From CAZSLI01 sp964607705 (GTDB taxonomy: Bacteria > Actinomycetota > Coriobacteriia > Anaerosomatales > PHET01), in assembly GCA_964607705.1 (NCBI GenBank), contig CAZSLI010000005.1, positions 62,001 to 126,000 of the forward strand: a stretch of DNA of 64,000 nucleotides, in the 5' to 3' direction. Of this stretch, positions 52,513-60,162 are shown piece after piece. The translations under genes were made by a program, and so were the position numbers. Every line of letters starts with the position of its first letter. The first letter of the stretch is position 1. The notes under the pieces were generated by a model. The model ran no database searches and had not been told where the DNA came from. It worked only from the letters and a program-made list of their open reading frames with translations.

Positions 52513-54078
52513 TTGGCGCTGAGCTACAAAGACTGGCCGGTGAGCGACGACGAGCGCCGCTATGTGCGTGCGCGCCTGATCGTCAACATCACCCTGCTGG
52601 CGTTCATCGTGCTGCAAGTGCAGTCGCAGTCGGACGCGCTGTGGATGGCCGTCGCGCTGGGCGCGGTGATCAGCGTCGGTACGGCCGCCGTGCTCATCGC
52701 CGCACGGCGCGGGTACGTGAGCCGGGCCATGAACCTGGTGCTCATACCCGACCTCGTCGTCATCGCGGGCTACACCTACCTGCTCAAGCCCTACGCCGAC
52801 GGCTTCTATCCCGTCGTCATGCTGCTCGCCATCATGTATGCGCTCATCGACACCAAGCGTGAAGTGCAGATGGTAAGTGCGGGGGCGGTTCTCGCGTACA
52901 CCATCGGCAGCCTCCCCAATGCGTCGTTCAGCGCCGCCGCAGCGATCCTGTTCATCCTCAAGGCCGCTTCCGTGCCTGTCGGTGCGTCGATGGTAGCCAC
53001 GTCGGTGGAGCGCCAGCGGACTCGCGAGAAGGAGACCGCCGAGGCGGTGGCATGGAGCCACCGGCTGAATGAGGAGATGCGCCGCCGCATGTCCGAGCTC
53101 CAGGCCGTCTCGCAGATCACTGAAGTGGTGCACTCGTCTCTCGATTTCGAGCGGGTCGGACCCGTGGTGCTCGAGATCCTCGCCAAGGTCCTCAGCATGA
53201 GCACGTGCTGCCTGTTCGTCATCGACAAAGACAAGTCGGAGACCCTCTTCTCGGCGAGCATCGGAGTGCCGGCGCTCAAGCATCGGGAAGGGGAGGTGGT
53301 CGACATCCAGGCGGTCGAGGACCACTTCTCGTGCATCGCCGTCTTCGATCACCTCGAGATGATGGTGCTGTTCTGCGCCGCCGCCGAGGACATCGAGCGC
53401 TTGGGTGACGAGGACCGTCTCGTCCTTGGCGCGGTCGCCAGCGAACTCGTGGTCGCGGTCGAGAACTCGCGGCTCTACAAGCTCACCAAGACCCTCGCGG
53501 TCACCGACGAGCTGACGGGCCTGAACAACTACCGCTTCCTCCAGCAGAAGCTGGACGAAGAGATCGAGCGCGCCCGGCGCTACGGCAAGAAGCTGTCGAT
53601 GCTCATGATCGACGTGGACGACTTCAAGAAGTTCAACGACAGCTTCGGCCACATCGCCGGGGATAAGGCACTGTTCGAGCTCGCCGAGGTACTGCGCTCG
53701 GCCGTCCGCGAGGTCGACGTGGTCGCCCGTTACGGCGGCGAGGAGTTCTCGGTGGTGCTGCCCGAGACCGACGCCGCCGGAGCCTTCGTAACTGCCGAGA
53801 AGTTGCGTGAAGCCGTCGCCGGCCATCCATTCAAGGACGCCGACGGCCAGCCGACTTGCGCCATGACCGTCAGCGTGGGACTCGCCACCTTTCCGACGCA
53901 TGCGTGGGACAAGGAGTCGTTGCTGCGCGAGGCCGATGACGCGCTCTACAAAGCCAAGAACGGCGGCAAGAACCGCGTCCGGGCCCCCATGCAGCGGCGC
54001 GCCGAAGAAGCCGAGTCAGCAGTCGAAACCCCGTCAGAGTCGACCGGCTCTGACGAATGGATGGGAGATCCCGAGTGA
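52513..54078 (+). CDS. Membrane GAF-GGDEF diguanylate cyclase
   Basis: 521 residues: about five membrane helices (20-165), a linker helix, a GAF-like domain (about 190-335), then GGDEF (about 340-500). The active-site loop is RYGGEEFSVVLPE (GGEEF, competent), preceded by LTGLNNYRFL and MIDVDDFKKFND. An RxxD I-site (REVD) sits five residues before GGEEF, so product inhibition is expected. A 25-residue acidic tail follows. TTG start with GGTGGGGG upstream. It overlaps pheA (GTGA), an odd pairing of signalling and biosynthesis. Confidence 0.93.
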   Translation: MALSYKDWPVSDDERRYVRARLIVNITLLAFIVLQVQSQSDALWMAVALGAVISVGTAAVLIAARRGYVSRAMNLVLIPDLVVIAGYTYLLKPYADGFYPVVMLLAIMYALIDTKREVQMVSAGAVLAYTIGSLPNASFSAAAAILFILKAASVPVGASMVATSVERQRTREKETAEAVAWSHRLNEEMRRRMSELQAVSQITEVVHSSLDFERVGPVVLEILAKVLSMSTCCLFVIDKDKSETLFSASIGVPALKHREGEVVDIQAVEDHFSCIAVFDHLEMMVLFCAAAEDIERLGDEDRLVLGAVASELVVAVENSRLYKLTKTLAVTDELTGLNNYRFLQQKLDEEIERARRYGKKLSMLMIDVDDFKKFNDSFGHIAGDKALFELAEVLRSAVREVDVVARYGGEEFSVVLPETDAAGAFVTAEKLREAVAGHPFKDADGQPTCAMTVSVGLATFPTHAWDKESLLREADDALYKAKNGGKNRVRAPMQRRAEEAESAVETPSESTGSDEWMGDPE

Positions 54079-54893
54079 CCCGCTACGCTTTCCTCGGACC
54101 TGAGGGCACCTTCTCGGAAGCTGCCCTGCTGTCGCTCGGGATCGACGATCTGGAGCCGTACGCGTGCTCGAGCATCGACGAGGTGTTCGAGGCGGTCGAA
54201 CGCGGGCAGGCCGACGGCGGTGTGGTGCCGATCGAGAACTCGGTCGAAGGCAGCGTGCCCGCGACGCTTGACGCGCTGGCGTTCGACACGCAGCTGGAGA
54301 TCCAGGGCGAGCTCGTGCTCGACATCCATCACGCGTTCCTCACGGCGCCGGGTGTCGACGTGGCCTCGGTCAAGACCATCTACGCACACCCCCAGGCCAG
54401 CGGGCAGTGCCGCCGGTGGATCGCGCGCAACATGCCGGGCCGCACGGTCATCGCCGCCAACTCGAACTCCGAGTCGGTCCGGCTCGCCATGCACGACCCT
54501 GAGTCTGCAGCCATCGGGACGCTGCTTGCCGCGGAGCTCAATGGCGCCGAGGTGCGGGAGCCGGCCATCGAGGACTACGCGGGAAACCAGACGAGGTTCG
54601 TGGTGATAGGCCGAGGACTGAGAGAGCGGACGGGGCGCGACAAGACCTCGCTCGCGCTATTCCTGAAAGCCGACAAGCCCGGAGCCCTGCTCATGATCCT
54701 CTCGGAGTTCGCGTACGGAGAGATCAACCTGACCAAGATCCAGTCTCGCCCCACCAAGCGCCAGCTGGGCGACTACATGTTCTTCGTCGACTTCGAGGGC
54801 CACGTGGAAGATCAGAACGTCCGCACGGCGCTCGACTGCCTGCGCCTGAAGCTGCGCGACGTGAAGGTCCTCGGCAGCTACCCTAAGGCCTAG
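54075..54893 (+). CDS. pheA: Prephenate dehydratase with ACT domain
   Basis: 272 residues, converting prephenate to phenylpyruvate in phenylalanine synthesis. Catalytic domain: FLGPEGTFSEAAL, VVPIENSVEGSVP, ASGQCRRW, and GNQTRFVVI with the catalytic Thr of the TRF motif. A C-terminal ACT domain (SLALFLKADKPGALLMILSE through LTKIQSRPTKRQLGDYMFFVDFEG) gives Phe feedback inhibition. The GTG overlaps the upstream stop. It is monofunctional, without chorismate mutase, and has four extra bases of convergent overlap with the next gene. Confidence 0.95.
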   Translation: MTRYAFLGPEGTFSEAALLSLGIDDLEPYACSSIDEVFEAVERGQADGGVVPIENSVEGSVPATLDALAFDTQLEIQGELVLDIHHAFLTAPGVDVASVKTIYAHPQASGQCRRWIARNMPGRTVIAANSNSESVRLAMHDPESAAIGTLLAAELNGAEVREPAIEDYAGNQTRFVVIGRGLRERTGRDKTSLALFLKADKPGALLMILSEFAYGEINLTKIQSRPTKRQLGDYMFFVDFEGHVEDQNVRTALDCLRLKLRDVKVLGSYPKA

Positions 54894-55417
54894 TCCCGAG
54901 CCGGTCTGTCGTCCACGCCTGAGGAGATGGGCCTCTGGTACACGAGGCCGGCGTCGTAGACGTCCTCGGAGAGCGCGGCCAGTGCCTTGACCGCGTCCTC
55001 TTCGGTCCCGCGGCGCACGAGCAGGACGTACCGACCGCCGTTCATGTCGATCTGGTCGATCGTCCGGACGCCTGCGTTCTCAACGACCTGCGCGACTTCG
55101 CGGCCGGGCTTGATCCACAGAGAGACGGCACCGTCGACCGGCTGCAGTCCCTCGACCGAGACGATGTGCTTGCCCTTCTTCGCCGCGTCGTCGTTACCGC
55201 TCTGTCGGGCGCAGTCCCGAAGCAGCAGTAAGACGAGGATCACCAGCGCGATCAGGGCGAGGATGCCGATGAGCCCCCAGAGGCTGCGTCTCGGCTTCAC
55301 GCGCTCAGGAACGGGCTGCAGAGGCTGTTGCGATGCGGCGGGCGGCTCGGCGACGGGCGCCGGTTCCGTTGCCGGCGGCTGGTCGTCCGGTCCGGGCGTG
55401 ATCTGGTCTTCGGCCAT
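54890..55417 (-). CDS. Single-pass membrane protein of unknown function
   Basis: 175 residues: a Pro/Gln/Ala-rich cytoplasmic N-terminus (to about 40), one helix (WGLIGILALIALVILVLLLL), and an extracytoplasmic domain of about 100 residues (HIVSVEGLQPVDGAVSLWI...GRYVLLVRRGTEEDAVKAL) of mixed alpha/beta look. The ATG at 55417 has a GGGACTCC context; the frame extends further but into low-complexity Arg-rich sequence. No family recognised. Confidence 0.65.
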   Translation of the reverse strand: MAEDQITPGPDDQPPATEPAPVAEPPAASQQPLQPVPERVKPRRSLWGLIGILALIALVILVLLLLRDCARQSGNDDAAKKGKHIVSVEGLQPVDGAVSLWIKPGREVAQVVENAGVRTIDQIDMNGGRYVLLVRRGTEEDAVKALAALSEDVYDAGLVYQRPISSGVDDRPARD

Positions 55418-55485
55418 CTGGAGTCCCTTGCGACGGTGTAACCGCTGAATGCCCCTGCCGAGGAGTATAGCGAACGGCGTCCGTT

Positions 55486-55914
55486 CTACTCGGCGAGGCC
55501 GTGCGCGATGCCGTAGCGGTCGAGGACGGCGCACAACTCGCCGGTTCCCGCGCACAGCGACTCGCCCACTGGTTCGCCCTGGGGATCGCCTCCGCGGATG
55601 ACCAGTCGTCGCTCGCCGGTAACGGGGTGGCACTCGATGCAGCGATCGCGTGCCCAAGCGTAGGCGCGGTCGTGACGTGCGGCAAAGAGGAGCAGGGCGT
55701 CGGCTCCGTCGATGTGCGCTATGGCGCGGAGGTCGTGCGTGACCTTGAAGGAGCGGATCTTGCGGTCGGCTGCGTCGTGGACTATCTCGGGGCGCAGACT
55801 CGCGGCCTGCGGCGCAGCGATGAGCTTGCCGACGAACGCGGCCACGCGCCGCGCATCGGCAGGGTCGAGGTCGACGAGGGACCGCGCGAAACTATCCGAG
55901 AGGTAGAGGCCCAT
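55486..55914 (-). CDS. RelE/ParE-superfamily-like protein, stand-alone
   Basis: 142 residues. The core (RKIRSFKVTHDLRAIAHIDGADALLLFAARHDRAYAWA, seen in pieces) resembles the RelE-fold domain found in some toxins and at the N-terminus of certain superfamily-I helicases. No antitoxin gene is adjacent, so toxin function is doubtful. The last 45 residues add a short GGDPQGEP and LDRYGIAHGL segment. A CIECH pentapeptide is present, but the protein has no export signal, so heme attachment is not expected. Confidence 0.6.
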   Translation of the reverse strand: MGLYLSDSFARSLVDLDPADARRVAAFVGKLIAAPQAASLRPEIVHDAADRKIRSFKVTHDLRAIAHIDGADALLLFAARHDRAYAWARDRCIECHPVTGERRLVIRGGDPQGEPVGESLCAGTGELCAVLDRYGIAHGLAE

Positions 55915-55960
55915 GCGCTCAGTCTAGCCATACCTGACTGGCAGGGCACCCGAAACGCCG

Positions 55961-56905
55961 TCAGGCAGCGAACATGTCCCAGCCGCGGACGCCGGCCTCG
56001 CGCGCCTCGTACATCGAGAGGTCGGCTCGGGTGAGCAGCGAATCCGCGTCCTCTCCCGTCCGGTACGCCGCGAGGCCCATCGTTGCCTGGACGCAGACCT
56101 CGATCGAGTTGATCGTCACTTTCCGCTCGATCTCCTCGGTCACCTTCTGCGCGACGCCGACGAGCGCCGCCGCCGTGGCGAGGCGCGGCAGCAGGACGAC
56201 GAATTCGTCGCCACCCAGTCGAGCGACCGTGTCCGTCTCGCGCACGCAACCGGCGATGCGGTCGGCGATCTCGCGCAGGACGTGGTCCCCGACCGCATGC
56301 CCGTAGGAGTCGTTGATGGGCTTGAAGCGGTCGAGGTCGATGAAGAGCACGCCGATGACGTCTCCGTGGCGCTCGGCCTCTGCGATCGCGTGCGCGATGT
56401 CCTGGCCAAGAAGCACCCGGTTGGCGAGGCCGGTGAGCATGTCGTGATATGCGAGGTAGCGGACCATCTCCTCGGCCTCGCGGCGCTCGGAGATGTCACG
56501 CGCCGTCGACAGGATGACCGGGCCGTCCGGCGTTTCGATGCAACGTGCCTGCACTTCGACTCGGCAGAAGGAGCCGTCGGGCCTGCGGCCGGTCGTCTCG
56601 AAGCGTGCCGCGGCGCCGCTCATGAGCGTGGCGGTGCGGTCCGCGATCGAGGGACGCTGCTCCTCGGCGACCCAGCCGAAGGGGCCGCGACGCCGTGCTT
56701 CCTCGGCGGACATCTGCCACTGCTGCATCGCTGCTTCATTGGCGTACAGCAGTTCGCCGTCGGGCGTGTGCGCGACGATGCCGTCGAGCGAGTTGTCGAG
56801 CATGATCTGCTGCAGCGCAAGGCGCCGAGACTCGCCGTCGGCGCCGAGGACGGGCGGGGGTGTCGGCTGTTCGTCGAGGCGACGCCGTCCCTCGGTGGTA
56901 TTCAC
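55961..56905 (-). CDS. Cytosolic PAS-GGDEF diguanylate cyclase
   Basis: 314 residues with no membrane segment. The PAS domain (about 28-145) contains DNSLDGIVAHTPDGELLYANEA and ends in the DISERREAEE hinge. GGDEF (about 150-310): LTGLANRVLL, FIDLDRFKPINDSYGHAVGD, and RLGGDEFVVLLP (intact GGDEF). An RxxD (RETD) five residues upstream forms an I-site. Second cyclase within 4 kb. Stands alone on the minus strand. Confidence 0.93.
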   Translation of the reverse strand: MNTTEGRRRLDEQPTPPPVLGADGESRRLALQQIMLDNSLDGIVAHTPDGELLYANEAAMQQWQMSAEEARRRGPFGWVAEEQRPSIADRTATLMSGAAARFETTGRRPDGSFCRVEVQARCIETPDGPVILSTARDISERREAEEMVRYLAYHDMLTGLANRVLLGQDIAHAIAEAERHGDVIGVLFIDLDRFKPINDSYGHAVGDHVLREIADRIAGCVRETDTVARLGGDEFVVLLPRLATAAALVGVAQKVTEEIERKVTINSIEVCVQATMGLAAYRTGEDADSLLTRADLSMYEAREAGVRGWDMFAA

Positions 56906-57094
56906 GGCGCCTCCCTTCAGCAGCCGATGGACACTTGCTACGTGTCGTATCGGCAGAGCGGAGGGCGTTCGGGAGCGTCATCACCGCATTTCCACATGAG
57001 TGAGCCCTGCAACGCGGTCAAGCGGTCGAAAATGAGGGTCGAGTGGCGTGACCGCCGATGAGTGGTACGCCGAACGCGTCGAGCGCGGCCGGGG

Positions 57095-57643
57095 CTAGGC
57101 GCGCTGCTGAAGGACGCGCGAGTACGCCGCGTGGGTATCGGCGTCGAAGAGGACGAAGACGATCTCGCGCACGTTACCCGCGTGCTCGAGTGCTTGGGAC
57201 ACCGCATCGATCGCGACGGAGGCCGCCTGCGCGACGGGATAGCCGAAGATGCCGGTGGAGATGCTCGGGAACGCGACCGACCGAGCGCGTTGCTGGTCGG
57301 CAAGCTCGATGGCGGCCCGATAGGTCGCCGCCAGGGTCGCCGGCTCGCCGGCGCTCCCGCCCTGCCACTGAGGACCGAGCGCGTGGACGATCCACTTGGC
57401 GTCGAGGTCGTGCCCGCCTGTGACGAGGGCCTGGCCGGGCTTGAGCATTCCGCGCTTCAAGGCGATGTCGTCGCACTCGTCCTTGAGCCCGGGCCCTGCG
57501 GCCCTGTGGATCGCTCCGGATACTCCGCCGCCGGCCGCCAGATAGGCGTTTGCCGCATTTACCACGACGTCCACCGACTGCACGGTGATGTCCCCGCGCT
57601 TCAGCGTGATGGTCGAGCCATTTGTGAGCTTGATTCGTTCCAC
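57095..57643 (-). CDS. Macro-domain protein (O-acetyl-ADP-ribose deacetylase type)
   Basis: 182 residues. Macro domain: GDITVQSVDVVVNAANAYLAAGGGVSGAIHRAAG with the catalytic/ligand Asn-Asp region, GHDLDAKWIVHALGP, FPSISTGIFGYPVAQAA, and IVFVLFDADTHAAY. It is close in length to YmdB/MacroD enzymes that remove ADP-ribose or bind it. Followed upstream on the opposite strand by serS. Cytosolic, no signal peptide. Confidence 0.94.
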   Translation of the reverse strand: MERIKLTNGSTITLKRGDITVQSVDVVVNAANAYLAAGGGVSGAIHRAAGPGLKDECDDIALKRGMLKPGQALVTGGHDLDAKWIVHALGPQWQGGSAGEPATLAATYRAAIELADQQRARSVAFPSISTGIFGYPVAQAASVAIDAVSQALEHAGNVREIVFVLFDADTHAAYSRVLQQRA

Positions 57644-57812
57644 GACGACGAACCTATCAGTAGTGGGGCACTACGCTCAAGACCCAGGGCCAACTAACCA
57701 GCAGGTAGCCTAGGGAATCGCTGCCGGTACGCGTCCCTCGGGCATACACCTGACAAGAGCCTGTGCGGCGTGGACGCCGGTCCCACGCAGCAATCGCACG
57801 CGGGTACTCGGC

Positions 57813-57818
57813 TATACT
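57813..57818 (+). promoter_or_regulatory. Likely -10 element of serS
   Basis: TATACT in GGCTATACTCGCTAG, 51 bases before the serS start, gives a short leader. The -35 region is poor. No T-box specifier hairpin is evident in the 225-base gap from 57644. Confidence 0.4.
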
Positions 57819-57868
57819 CGCTAGCACGACCCACAGCGCTCCCGGCGTGATCCGAAAGGACCCGCATC

Positions 57869-59152
57869 ATGCTCGACGCCCGCTTCGTCCGCGATAATCC
57901 CGACGCCGTCCGCGCCGCGATGGCGGCACGCAAGTCGAGTTGGGACATCGACGCGTTCCTGACGCTCGATGAGGAGCGGCGCCGCCTCATCGGCGAGACT
58001 GAAGCGCTGCAGGCGGAGCGCAACGAGGCCTCCAAACTCATCGGCCAGATGATGCAGGCGGGGGAGCGCGAGAACGCCGAGAAGGCCAAGGGCGCCGTCC
58101 GCCAGATCAACGACCGCATCAGCGCTCTCGAGGCGCAGCTCGAGGCGGTAGGCAACGACACGCGAGACCTCTTGCTCACGGGGCCTAATCTGCCCGATGA
58201 GAGCGTGCCTGTGGGCGCGGACGAAACCGAGAACGTCGAGGTTCGCCGCTGGGGAACGCCGCCGGCCTTCGATTTCGAGCCGAAGGCGCACTGGGACTTG
58301 GGCCCGGAGCTCGGGATCATCGACTTCGAGCGCGCGGTCAAGCTCGCCGAGTCGCGGTTCGTTCTCCTCGGCGGCATGGGTGCTCGGCTCAACCGGGCGC
58401 TCATCAACTTCATGCTCGATACGCACGCCGAGGCGGGGTATCGCGAGTGGGCGCCGCCCGTGCTTGCGAACGCCGAGACGCTCACCGGCACGGGGCAACT
58501 GCCCAAGTTCGAGGACGACCTGTACCAGACGACCGACGGGCTCTACCTCATCCCGACCGCCGAGGTGCAGCTGACGAACATCCACCGCGACGAGGTGCTC
58601 GAGGGCGATTCGCTGCCGCGTCACTACTGCGCACACACGCCGTGCTTCCGGGAAGAAGCGGGCAGCGCCGGACGCGACACCCGCGGCATGATCCGGGTCC
58701 ACCAGTTCGACAAGGTCGAGCTCGTGAAGTTCGCTCGTCCCGAAGAGTCCATGGATGCACTCGAGGGGATGGTCGCCGACGCCGAGCGCATCCTGCAGAA
58801 GCTCGGACTCGCGTACCGCACGATCGTCCTGTGCACGGGAGACATGGGCTTCGGCGCGGCCAAGACCTACGACATCGAGGTCTGGTTGCCCAGCTACAAC
58901 GACTTCAAGGAGATCTCGAGCTGCAGCAACTGCGGCGACTTCCAGGCGCGGCGAGCGAACATCAAGTACCGCTCACCCAGCGAGTTCAAGGGCTCGCGCC
59001 TACTCCACACGCTCAACGGCAGTGGACTCGCCGTGGGCCGGTGCCTCGCGGCGGTCATCGAGAACTACCAGAACGCGGATGGCTCGCTTACGGTGCCGGA
59101 GGCCCTGCGGCCCTACCTTGGCGGAACCGAGCGGATCACGGCCGAAGACTGA
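57869..59152 (+). CDS. serS: Seryl-tRNA synthetase
   Basis: 427 residues, class II synthetase charging tRNA-Ser. The N-terminal coiled-coil arm (about 25-105) begins MLDARFVRDNPDAVR. Motif 1 lies near ALINFMLDTHAE, motif 2 in HTPCFREEAGSAGRDTRGMIRVHQF, and motif 3 in NGSGLAVGRCLAAVIENYQ. The typical EISSCSNCGDFQARR segment is present. Length is normal. The ATG follows GAAAGGA. Confidence 0.97.
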   Translation: MLDARFVRDNPDAVRAAMAARKSSWDIDAFLTLDEERRRLIGETEALQAERNEASKLIGQMMQAGERENAEKAKGAVRQINDRISALEAQLEAVGNDTRDLLLTGPNLPDESVPVGADETENVEVRRWGTPPAFDFEPKAHWDLGPELGIIDFERAVKLAESRFVLLGGMGARLNRALINFMLDTHAEAGYREWAPPVLANAETLTGTGQLPKFEDDLYQTTDGLYLIPTAEVQLTNIHRDEVLEGDSLPRHYCAHTPCFREEAGSAGRDTRGMIRVHQFDKVELVKFARPEESMDALEGMVADAERILQKLGLAYRTIVLCTGDMGFGAAKTYDIEVWLPSYNDFKEISSCSNCGDFQARRANIKYRSPSEFKGSRLLHTLNGSGLAVGRCLAAVIENYQNADGSLTVPEALRPYLGGTERITAED

Positions 59153-59176
59153 CCCACGACCGACGGCCCCGCGACC

Positions 59177-59953
59177 TCAGCCGCGGGCGGCTCGCATCGT
59201 GAGCACGAGCAGCATCGTGCCGGCCCGTTGCACCGGAACGCAGTCCAGGTGCACGTGCACGACGCGGCCATGGAGACCCTGCAGCTTCACGTCGAGCCCG
59301 CGCAGCGTCTGCCCGTGCTGGAGTGCCAGCCGGCGACGAGCACGACCTGCCTCAGAGGAGTCCTCGTGGGTGACGGCCCACGGCTCCTTGCCGGTTGGGT
59401 CGCCGCCGGCGGTGAGGCGCGACTGCGCGTTGGCGGCGAGGAATCGCTTGGCGTCGTGTACGGCGACAGGGAGCGGCAGGGCCTCGAACGCTGCCTCGTG
59501 CAGACAGGAACAGTCGGCGCGCTCTGCGGGCGGCGCGATCGGACAAGGCCCGTAACCGTAGAGCGCTTCTCCGTTGAGCTCACGCAACGTGTGGACGAGC
59601 GCTTTGCGGCCGCGCACGTCCACGATCACCTCGCCGTCAGCTCTGACCCGGTGAACCGACCCGTCCGCGGCACGCCCCTTGATTGCGACGCTTCGGAAGG
59701 AGGTGCCGCCGTTAAGAGCCATGTGTCGGCGCTCGCGAGATGGCTGGACACAGTCGTCGTGAATGAAGAGGTCCTGGCTCCGCCCCTCGACGACCTCGTC
59801 GGCGGGCATGTGCATCGCAGCTCGTGCCGCCGCGTTCACGTAGTGGATGCCGGACTCGCCATGGATGAAGACAGGAACTGTCACGGCGTCAAGGACGGCG
59901 CGATGGAAGCAGGTGTCAACGTCGCAGGCGAAGGTTGTTGGGCTGTCGACCAT
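59177..59953 (-). CDS. Double-PAS protein without output domain
   Basis: 258 residues, soluble. Two PAS-like domains: about 14-125 (VFIHGESGIHYVNAAARAAMHMPADEVVEGR) and about 150-255 (LPVAVHDAKRFLAANAQSRLTAG). Between them lies a Cys-rich linker (YGPCPIAP, DCSCLHEA). No kinase, GGDEF or DNA-binding domain follows, so it would act by protein contact. Convergent with serS, divergent from the zwf-gnd fusion. The linker cysteines could bind a metal; this is speculation. Confidence 0.75.
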   Translation of the reverse strand: MVDSPTTFACDVDTCFHRAVLDAVTVPVFIHGESGIHYVNAAARAAMHMPADEVVEGRSQDLFIHDDCVQPSRERRHMALNGGTSFRSVAIKGRAADGSVHRVRADGEVIVDVRGRKALVHTLRELNGEALYGYGPCPIAPPAERADCSCLHEAAFEALPLPVAVHDAKRFLAANAQSRLTAGGDPTGKEPWAVTHEDSSEAGRARRRLALQHGQTLRGLDVKLQGLHGRVVHVHLDCVPVQRAGTMLLVLTMRAARG

Positions 59954-60162
59954 TCGGATCCATTCGAATCGGATGGCCGAATGGTATCAGGCGTGCAGCG
60001 CCTTCAGAAAGTCACGCGTTCAACGCTTCCCCGCCATACGGGTGCAGCATCTGCCCCCGTATGAAGTGGCAAACCTTGCCAGCGCATGCGAATGCGCCGC
60101 GCTGAGGACGGGCATCTACCTATCGGTGGGACGACCCGAAGCGAACAGTGAAAGGTCCAGCC

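Noticed and set aside
55630..55650. CIECH pentapeptide in the RelE-like protein, resembling a heme c motif
   Set aside because: The protein is cytosolic with no signal peptide or anchor; the residues fall where relatives have non-Cys residues (RIERHP-like), so it is coincidental.
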